From: Allolobophora icterica
Lineage: Eukaryota > Annelida > Clitellata > Crassiclitellata > Lumbricidae
DNA: 64,000 bases
Direction of reading: 5' to 3'
Assembly (NCBI GenBank): GCA_963556255.1
Contig: OY744616.1
Span: 36,002,966-36,066,965 of the forward strand
Shown: piece by piece, positions 22,036 through 32,600 of the stretch
Layout: every line of letters starts with the position of its first letter
How positions within the stretch are numbered: the stretch's first letter is position 1
Notes under the pieces: generated by a model
The model's input: the letters and a program-made list of their open reading frames with translations, nothing else
Databases searched by the model: none
What the model was told of the DNA's origin: nothing
Translations under genes and position numbers: made by a program

Positions 22036-23400
22036 TGCTACTTACTCACTTTACATGAATGCATATATTTAGGCTGACGTGACGTCATTCGCAAGACTGA
22101 TCATTACAATACAATGCAGTTGCCCATCTGTAAAATTGATGCTCTGGAAGCGTATAGTAGTAACAGTACTTGCTATAGTGTACTGTAATGTATAGGTCGC
22201 ACCGTACTCGCTACGAGAGCTTACGATGCTGCTCCAAACCAGTGCATATTTTAAGAGATTTACACTACTGGGACAAAGTCGGCCATTGGATCTAATTGAG
22301 GACTTTTTTAAAACTCATCTCTAACTACTGGGACAAATCCTAAGACGTCCCACTAGTTATACAGTTAAAATATGCCCTGGTTAAGGATGAGTCGGATTAG
22401 TTGGTGGTATGAATGAATGAATACTCGTTTATTAAAACATCATAGCTGACAGAACGCAACTAGAAGAAGCTACAGGGGTTACATAGTCTCACGAGCATCT
22501 AATTAGTGTCAGTAGGCATTCTTGTAGAGAATGCGGGGTATAAAATTCTTATTATCTTTATTGGGTAGGGTAAATTTATGCGTGTGTTCGCTGGATCCGG
22601 ACAGCAGGTTTCTTCGATTTATGGTTTCATCGCCTCAGTCAAACGAAATTTCAGCCAAAGGACCATTTTCTCTTTCAGAGATTCTGTGACGGCTGGAGTA
22701 ATCCCTGTGAAATGATTATTACTATTATTGCTACTATTATTAATTAGTCACTTCTATCGCGCCGGTATTTAATGCATTAGAGCCTCAAGCGATGGCGCAC
22801 CAAATCAATCTGTAAGATGAGAGATGCTGTTCATTCAGTTGAGTCTCTATTGTAAGATTTGCTTAAGCGCAGCAATCTGTTCGTCGAAGAACGAAGTTCG
22901 GCTATTGATTGTTGTTGTCCCGTAATCATTGTCTGAAGAGTTGTACTTGGTTGTTTCAGCGCGTTCAACGCATCCACTTAGGCATCAAATCTCCTCACGA
23001 TCGTGTCGATGGAGTCCTGTACTGCCGTCAGCTGTGCATCAATATCTGCCTTCATTATGATATTGTTCTGTCAATAACGCCTGTTAAGTAACAGTTGCCT
23101 GCTGTAGTGCGCTAATTTGCGAACCCTGATGCACTGAATTCATATTCAAAATTGTTACTATCCACTTCTGTAGTTGTGTCACAGTATAAATAATTATTTA
23201 TTCTGTGGTTGTGTGGTCTGTGTTGAAAATTGAGCTTGAAGCGTAACATTCGCGTGTTGCAGTGTACGTATTTATTCTTCCTGGACTGCACTCTCCCGCC
23301 GAAGTGTAGCTATCGAATCCCGTTGCTCTGTAACTACTGGCTGTGTCGTAATAACGCTGCTGTCGTCTGCAGTCATTCTGTCAGTTGTTCTTGCAAACGA
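22036..23400. other. no gene; degenerate retroelement-like sequence
   Basis: No continuous frame. At 23,375-23,397 the minus strand carries TTTGCAAGAACAACTGACAG, identical to a coiled-coil relic at about 56,538-56,557, so part of this stretch may be a decayed relative. A GAAT repeat (22,412-22,423) may be a tail. Confidence 0.35.
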
Positions 23401-23456
23401 AGTGTGGGACTCAGTGATATAGTGTCTATGGTAGGACATGACGTAATCACATCGTG

Positions 23457-23464
23457 TGACGTCA
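23457..23464. promoter_or_regulatory. CRE-like palindrome upstream of F-box gene B
   Basis: TGACGTCA 202 bp upstream of the start codon, in the block conserved with copy A. Confidence 0.45.
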
Positions 23465-23665
23465 CAATACATGTTTTCCAGACGCCAATCACGCCATTAT
23501 CAAGTTGAGACCGACGACATCTTTAATATCAATTTAATTAATAATTTGCAATAGCGCTTGCGATTTCGATCCTCATTAAAGCCGTAGTTATGGAAGTGAA
23601 GTGTTTCTTGCAATACTAACGTTGATTGTGGCAAGAGGCGACGTTTATTCTCTGCTACTCCTGAT

Positions 23666-26600
23666 ATGTCGAAGAAACGAACATCAGCAGAATCCAATAA
23701 AGATGAGCAAACGGGTGAAGGCTCAGAATGTAAGTTAATACAAGAAAGCTTTTGAAGTAGCGCTTTATTATTGTTTGAGGCATCAGTGACTAAATCAGTT
23801 TAGTATGATGAACACATTTGGGAATGGCGGTCAGAACTTCTTAGGCAATCATTGCACAGTTTTTTCTTTCTTAACGCATATTCAGTAGTGTAGGCTTCCC
23901 CTCTCCACGCAAGCACAAGCGACGACCAGCTTTTTTGCATGGCTCTGTGCAAATATAAAAATTGTGATAATGATAGTTCTCATGATTGTTCAAATTTAAC
24001 ATTTGCTGGTTTTTTCAAATCGCAGACCTTTATAAAGTGTAAAATGTGTGTGCTCTGTTAATTCGGAGCAATAGCCTATAGTTATAACTGTTTCAAACTG
24101 TTTACAATATTACATCGTTTTTTAACTGCCACTTTGCAATGTTTCACTATTGTATGCATCGCTGTAACAAAGTTTGGTCGTTGCCTCGCACTAATAAAGA
24201 TCACTCAGCCTACCTTCTTATTCTGCTTCTAGCACTATTCCAAGAAGAAAACAATGCTAAACGTGCAAAACTCAACGCACTGAGTGACACAACGGTAAGT
24301 TACGTGAACATGATATTAACTATAGGCCTAATTCCAAATTCTTCATGGGATATAGACTTTGCGATTTCCTTGAACAGTGAGGTTTATAGTCTGTTAGTAG
24401 TTTGCATGCTTTTTCTCTAGCCAAATGGCCTTAGAGTACTTAATAGTATTTATAACCGAAATCAAGACGGCAATTTATGTCTAAATGCGTCACATCCTTC
24501 GCCGTTTTCATTGTTTTCCTTAACCGTCGTACACAGGGCTCAGTAGGCAATACATTGTGTTCGTCATGTGAATCTTCGATCGGGGCTTCCAACATGCCAA
24601 GCGAAAGCTGTGTAACGACTTAGTCGCTAACAACCCTTTAACGGCGATGTCGCGGTCTACGCGGGTGCATGCATCAAGGGAAGAAAACCGACGCGTCAAC
24701 AAGCTTGTTTACATCGCACGGAAAATTCTGCAGCAAGCTGTCAACATTAATTCGGTGCATGCAACAAGGATATACGTGTTCAGTAGGACTTTCCAGGGAA
24801 AAGTACAGTGACGTCACAGAACGTTCTGGAATCCGGGAGAACTCTATATAAGATAGACCTGATGTACATTAAGGGCCTTTTGACGAAGATTTGTAAACGT
24901 TGAAACATTGCTCGTATAACGTTCAATCGAGACCAGCCAACCTGTGTGCTGTCTACGATTGTGATATTTGATAGACGAGTTGACTTACTCTACACTTAAT
25001 CGACTTTATTTTTAAATAAAGATCTTTTAATAGTTCCGTCGTTGGTTCGTCGTTGCGATCGAAGGAGTCGACCGCGACATTATTGGTGTCAGAAGTGGGA
25101 TCATCGGTGTTGGATCCGGTGAAGAAGACGCGAGCCGGCGGAGGAAGGAGTCAACCCGGAGGATCAAGAGACGGTCTGTTCCAGACAGCGAGCGGATCGA
25201 GACGCCTTTCTACCGTGGGAGACGGGTGAATCGGCATACGACAGTCGGACGGACGAAGTGCGTCGTTCGGCTGAGACAGCAGAAGACAGCAGTCAACATA
25301 CGGGTAAGATCCTAGGTGTTGTCGTGGCTGAGAAGGAGAAAAGAGAGTGGAGTTGCAGCCGAGTGGGAGGCAGCCATTATTTCTCTTTCAATATCTGCTG
25401 ATTATTTCTTTGAAATTTGATCCATTGTTGTGATCGAGGCCAGACTTGCGTGAGCTTGTATAGTTTTTGCGTACTTGGCGAGTGTACTTCTTTGGATACT
25501 GCATAGTTGCACTTTGGGTTGTGGAATTTTCCTTTTGTGTGGCGGGTTTGCCGCGTGGTGTCTGTTTTTTGTTGTTGTTGACTGACTGTTTGTAAAAATG
25601 GAAGCGTTGACAACAGAGATGCAAGCGAATATTCGCAAAATGTCGTCTGAGCGCCTTAGGGTGTATCTTATGAAGGCAGGAAGGGACGAAGATGATGTTA
25701 TGTCATGGGATCGAAATCAATTAATGGAAGAATGGGCCATGGAGATTGGAAAAGAGGAAGAGGAATTTAAGGGTAGTCCAATATCTCCAACAGGAGTGGA
25801 TTACGAGCTGCAGAAGCGCCGTCTGGAGTTCGAAATCCGTAAATATGAAGAACGGAAGGAGAAGGAAGAAAGGGAGGAAAAGAGGAGAGAGGAAGAAAAG
25901 AAAGAACAAAGGGAGAAGGAAGAAAGAGAAAGGGAGGAACGGAAGGAGAAGGAAGAAAGAGAAAGGGAGGAACGGAAGGAGAAGGAAGAAAGAGAAAGGG
26001 AGGAACGGAAGGAGAAGGAAGAAAGAGAGAGGGAGGAACGGAAGGAGAAGGAAGAAAGGGAGGAAAAGAGGAGAGAGGAAGAAAAGAAGGAACGGAAAGA
26101 GAAAGAAGAAAGAGAAAAGAAGGAACGGAAAGAGAAAGAAGAAAGGGAGAGGAAGGAAAAGCAGGAAGAACGAAATGTTAGAGATTCTTTAGCAAGTCGT
26201 ACTAAGCGTTATAGTGATGCCCTCAAGAATATTCTTTGGAAATTTCCTTCCGACCCTATAGAAATTCCAGGTTTCTTTGATCACTTGGATGGTTTGTTTA
26301 ATGTGTATGAGGTGGATGAAGATGTTAGAGCAAAATTATTGCTAGCCATTTTAAGTGAAAGAGCTAAGGCATTAACCATGCGCCTTACTGAGGCACAGCT
26401 CCATGACTACAAATTCCTGAAGGAGTTTTTGCTAAGGGAGTTTAAGATAAGCCCTTCAAATCTTAGAGCCCGATTTTGGTCGTTGCACAAAGCATCGGAC
26501 GAATCATTTACGATCTATTCATCCAAATTGCGTGTGGCTCTTATGTATTATTTGAAAAGTAGAAAGATAACTAATGAGTTTGATAAACTTGTAAGTTTAT

Positions 26601-29600
26601 TGGTTGCGGATCGGCTTAAGGAGTCCTTGTCGAAGGCTTGTTTAGATTATATCTTGGCCCAAGAAAAAGAGGAGTGGTTGAGCTGTGAAGACATAGCTAA
26701 TGCGGCTGACATTTATGTAGCGTCGCATGATGGTGGGAATGACTTAGTATGCCGTAGTCATCCGACACCGAAGTATAACAATTGGATGAGAGGTCAACCA
26801 CATGTTCAAGTCAATAACCAGACAGCTCAACCCAAGTCTCCCAAACCGGAAATAAGGGGTGAAGCCAAGATAGGTGCGAGGGTGTCTCAGGAGGAGGCCA
26901 AGGTAAAGGGTCTCTGTTTCCTATGTCATCAGAAGGGTCATAGGGCAAGGGAGTGCCAGACCAAACCAAGTTCTAAAAAGGTGAGTACTTGTATATTTGG
27001 GAACCCAACTGAAGAAGTGATCGACTCATGTGTTGAGAAGGTCAACGTGTTGCATGAGATACCTGAACAGGTAAAGCAAGGGAATTTATTGGATAATTCT
27101 AAACCAATAGGGTTGGAAACTGCTGTAAGGGTATACGAGAATAGTATTGATGGATTACACGAGAGGTCGTATATCAATGTACAGATTGAAGATCTCCCTT
27201 CTCAGCCAGCATTATCTGATTCAGGAGCAGAAATTTGTTGTATTGATAAGAAAGTAATTGAGTCACTAAACTTACCCGTGATTAAACGGATTAATATAAT
27301 TGGTTTTCAGGGAGAAGGATGTAAGGCAGATGTAGTATACCTACAAATGAAATTAGCTAATTCAATGGAAGGAACGACAAACATTGCGCCATCTTTGTGC
27401 GTCATGTTCGCTGCAGTCCCTGAATTAAATGAACGGGTTATTTTGACACCCCATGTTGTGGACCTATTAAGGGATAGTTCGCAATATGTAGTGATGGTAG
27501 CTGGCGTAGATCGATGTGTACAAATAAATAAAGGGGCAGAAGAAGATAACTTAGAAGTTAATATCGAGAAAAGTAACAGCAACGAATCTTTGCCGTCAGA
27601 AGTGAATGAATATTCTCAGGAGCAACTAGTTGATGATTCAGATAATTTTCTTGATGTTGAGTCAACAGAGTTCAAGTCTGATGAGGGAGTAGCGAATAAT
27701 GATACTTTATTGCGTGAGCAACAGAATTGTCACAATCTTATATCTTGCTGGCAACAAGCGAGACAGAATAAAAATAATTTCTTTATAGATAATAACCTCC
27801 TGTACCACAAAGGGGAAATTATGGGACATAAGGTTAATCAATTATGTTTACCGGAAGATAGAATCGAGGTTGTCTTGCGAGTAGCACACGATGCCCCATG
27901 TGCTGGGCACATGGCTTTTAAGGCAACGAGAGCCAGGATCAAATTAAATTTTTGGTTTCCAAGAATGGATGAGAGGATTCGCGAATATTGTGCGTCTTGT
28001 CAAATTTGTCAACTAAGAACTCCAGTTAAAGTGGCAGATCGAGTCCCGATCACTCCTATTCCGAGGGCGGATGAACTCTGTTTTAACCATCTAAATATGG
28101 ATTGTATTGGCCCTATGGTAGTGACTGGAGAATCCAACAAATCGAAACCCCAGTACAATTATGCTTTGGTTCTGGTGGACAAATTTTCTCGTTGGCCGAT
28201 GGCGTATCCTCTTAGATCGCTGAATGCAAAGGGAGTTTGTGAAGCTCTGTTGCAAGTTTTTACAACTTTTTCTATTCCAAGGATCATCAGTTCTGATTGT
28301 GGTACCAACTTTACCAGTCGTTTGACGAAAGAATTCTTGCGGCGAATGGGTTGTAGTCCCAGATTTAATACCCCTGGACATCCTGAGGCAGCTGGATTGG
28401 TTGAAAGATGCAACCAAAGCTTGAAAACCATGATCTTTAAGCTTGCTCAATCTGATCCTCGTGGATGGCACCAATTGTTACCGTTTGTTCTGTGGAGCCT
28501 TAGAGAAAAACCTTCAGGCACGACTCATATTTCGCCATTCACTATGGTTTATGGAACTCTTCCTCGGGGTCCACTTAGTGTGTTGAAGGAATCGTGGGCT
28601 GGCGAACGAAAAGTACCTCTTAACTTAGGTAAATCACCCGAAGAGTATCTCCAATCACTGAAGGAAAACCTCGAATTCGCGAAAGTTTATGCAGATTACT
28701 ATAGTGATATAGAAACAAAGCGGTATGCAGATTATTATAACTTGCGTAGTACTGACAGAAAATACGAAGTTGGAGATAAAGTAGCAGTATTAGCACCAGA
28801 TTTTGGTAGTTCTAAATTTTATAGTCGATGGCAAGGACCTGCTACCGTAGTCAAGGTTAAATCCCCATATTCTTATATAGTAGAAATAGAGGGAAAACAA
28901 AGACATTTACACGCAAATAAGATCAAGCGATACCATGAACGACTCGAACAAGCGATGATCAATAGCTGTTCAGTAATTGTTGATCAAGATGAAGAATTTG
29001 GTATAGTAGAGGTTGTAGATCAGGAAGAACGTGAACAAATAAGCCCGAGTAAGCGAATTGATCCTCTGATTATAGCGCATCTTTCGCAAGAGGAACAGAA
29101 GCAACTTTTTGAGGTTTTGGATCGGCACTCGGCAGTATTTGTGGATAAACCTGGGTATTGTCCAGTATTAGAACATGAGATTAAGATAACTCATGATTTC
29201 ACTCCTAAGCGTTTAAGGGCATATAAAGTACCTGAGCTACTTAAACCTGAAGTACAACGCCAGATAGAAGAAATGTTGGCATTAGACATCATTCGACCAT
29301 CGAAAAGTGAAATGGCCAGTCCGGTAGTTTGCGTTTTAAAGGGACCCAAAGGTCAAAATGGCGTTCGATTGGCAATTGATTATCGCCATGTTAACAAATA
29401 TTCTCTAGGTGATTGTTACCCGACCCCAGACATTGCTGACGTCTTACAAAAGGTGGGACGGGCAAAGTTTATTAGTGTTTTCGACGCGAAATCGGGGTAT
29501 TGGCAAATTCCAGTTCGGAAAGAACATCGATGGCTTACGGCATTCGTATGTGATGCAGGACTTTTTGAGTTCACAAGAATGCCGTTTGGACTCAAGTCCG

Positions 29601-32600
29601 CTAGCAATACCTTTATTCGTGCTATGACCCAAGTTTTACATCCAGTGCGAAGTTTTACCGAACCATTCGTCGATGATATGGCAGTGGTTTCAATGAATTG
29701 GAATGACCATTTAGAACATCTAGAGAAATTCTTGCAAACTATTGAGGAAGCAGGACTCACTTTGAATTTAAGAAAATGTAATTTTGCACAAAACAAAATA
29801 AAGTTTGTTGGCCATATAGTAGGGTCAGGTTGTATTGAACCTGATCCAGGTAAGATCGCTACGATCAATGATATCCATCCTCCAACAACAAAGAAAGAAG
29901 TTAGAAAGGTTATGGGTTTTTTCAGTTACTTTCGAAGTTTTATACCTGCTTTAGCTGAAAAAGCACGGATAATAACTGATTTGACACGAGATAACATACC
30001 TACGAAGGTGCCTTGGGAGCAAAAGCATCAAGAAGCACTAGATAAGTTAAAGGATGATCTCAGTAAAGCTACACAGTTGCATACCATTGATTTCACTAAG
30101 GAATTTGGTTTAAGTGTTGACGCAAGTGCCACCGCGGTTGGGTGTTGCTTGTTTCAGTGGACCGAAGAAGGTCAGGAAAAACCAATTGCTTTTGCTAGCC
30201 TTAAACTTACAGATACACAGATGCATTGGTCTACAATTGAGAGAGAGGCTTTCGCAGTAATTTGGGCACTTAAACGATTCAAGTCATGGATATTCTTATC
30301 AAAGATAATCATTTATTCAGATCATAATCCTTTGTCTTATCTCACAGATGCAAGCCCTAAGAGTGCGAAACTGACTCGTTGGGCGTTAGCATTGCAAGAG
30401 TTTAACGTGGACTTTCGATATCGTCCTGGGCGTCGGAGCACGGTGGCTGATTTCCTCTCTCGGTTGTGGCTCGGATGGTGGGGGGGGGAGATGGCCCGAC
30501 ACACAGGGATCGAGCCCGCAGATTGTGTGGATAAGTTGACTAACTGATGTGTTTTGTTTTGGTTGTATATGCTGTGTCGAGATGGAGTCTGGAGGCCCGG
30601 CTTGATTGTGATGACCCGTTCGGGATGGTGCTGAAGACGTGTCATCATCTGAGGGCGGAGGGAATGTCGCGGTCTACGCGGGTGCATGCATCAAGGGAAG
30701 AAAACCGACGCGTCAACAAGCTTGTTTACATCGCACGGAAAATTCTGCAGCAAGCTGTCAACATTAATTCGGTGCATGCAACAAGGATATACGTGTTCAG
30801 TAGGACTTTCCAGGGAAAAGTACAGTGACGTCACAGAACGTTCTGGAATCCGGGAGAACTCTATATAAGATAGACCTGATGTACATTAAGGGCCTTTTGA
30901 CGAAGATTTGTAAACGTTGAAACATTGCTCGTATAACGTTCAATCGAGACCAGCCAACCTGTGTGCTGTCTACGATTGTGATATTTGATAGACGAGTTGA
31001 CTTACTCTACACTTAATCGACTTTATTTTTAAATAAAGATCTTTTAATAGTTCCTTCGTTGGTTCGTCGTTGCGATCGAAGGAGTCGACCGCGACAGGCG
31101 AGCTGCAGTGGTTTCCCCAGTCGCTTTTAACACACTCTCGTAGCTAAAGTGTTAATGCAATATCATATCAGCAGAAGGATGGATCCAGTATGTTTGGAGC
31201 TTTCCGATAAAAACTGGTTAAAATGTAAATAATTGAAAAATATCAATAACTAGGGACTAAAAGGTCGTAAAATATGAGACAACGTGCTTGTTAATATTAC
31301 CCACAAAGTAAAACCGTTAAAGATAGGTTCGATCGATCTTACTTACTCCCCTCTCAATGTGAGAATTGTAGAAAAAAGACTGGGGGTTGGTTAGACTTTG
31401 ATGAGTTTCATCCATGTGGAGTTGAATATTTTATCCGTATTTTGCAAACTGAGAAAATTTAAAAATGCAATAGAAAGCTTAAAGTCCTTAAGTGATGCCA
31501 TCACCAAATTTATAAGTATTCAATTCATGTGGTCAAAATCTCACAATGAACCAGAGCATTACTTTATTAGTAACCCACAAAGCGATTTGTGAAAGAAAAT
31601 GCTAAAATATATACGCAATATAATCACACTAGCAAAACTGAGGGGGTTGGAAACGACCTCTGCGTGGTGTGCAATGAAGACTTAACTGGGCGGTCATAAG
31701 AAAGGCTAGGGGGTCGAAGCTCCAAACCTCAGACAATTCTCACCCTGCCCCTCGCTTTAATCTTCTGAATAAGCCACATAACCAGAATCAGCTGTGATTA
31801 TATGATAGAAGTTAGTTCTGGGCTGCGTTCAATTCCTTTACTTGTTTTTAATTCAGCTTAACTTCCTAATATAAGTTGACATTGAAAGTGTGCTCTGTAT
31901 GTATTGCTATAATCTGTACGATTCTGCTTAAAAATTGTTCCACTTGGTTGATTTTATGCTTACGAAGTGTGTTAACATAATTATGTGATATCTTTACGTT
32001 TACATGTAGCTACACGATCTACCGATCGAAATACTTCAGTGTATCCTCGTTAAAGCCGTAGCTATGGAAGTGAAGGGTTTGAAGCTGGCCAAACGTGTGT
32101 GGAAAGAAAAGGTTGATCTTGTAATTGACGAAAGCCGACTAAGAACTGTCTGTTCGCAATGGAACAGCATCCTCACGACCAACTCCTTCCGAACCGAACT
32201 ATGCAGAACTCTTGATGGCACAGGTTAGTAAATGAAATAAAGAAGATTTGTTCTTAATATAAAATAAGCTTTTTCTTGCTTACGATATTAGAAAACATGA
32301 AATTAGAATTGAGGTCAATGCGTCAGAACTCTTAATTAACGTAAAACTGAGGCATGCAGCCACGATTAGGCTGGTCTCATATGCTTGGTTTTTAAGTAGC
32401 GCTTTAGATATTTTAGATTTCATTTACGATATGGGTGCGTGGCCAGTCCACTCTTTCGTTACCTACTCTTCCAAATGATGGCATAAGGGCAGCGTGCTCT
32501 CTGTGGCTAAATTAACTGCATAATTTATGTAAAAATGAGAAGAAATCTTAAACTACATTTCTGGTTTTGCGTGCATTTGAACTCTACCTCTCGATTTACA

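Larger units (their letters stand above)
24648..31096 (+). mobile_element. full-length Gmr1-like Ty3/gypsy LTR retrotransposon
   Basis: A 6,449-bp element with 432-bp LTRs that differ at one base by my reading, a tRNA-Leu-type primer site, one gag-pol frame and a purine tract. The order protease, integrase, reverse transcriptase, RNase H places it with Gmr1 elements, not ordinary Ty3/gypsy, where integrase comes last. The near-identical LTRs and intact frame indicate a very recent insertion, possibly still able to move. Confidence 0.95.

Noticed and set aside
25746..26192. Arg/Lys/Gly-rich frame overlapping gag
   Set aside because: Shadow of the GA-rich coiled-coil coding sequence. The real frame continues for 1,649 codons.
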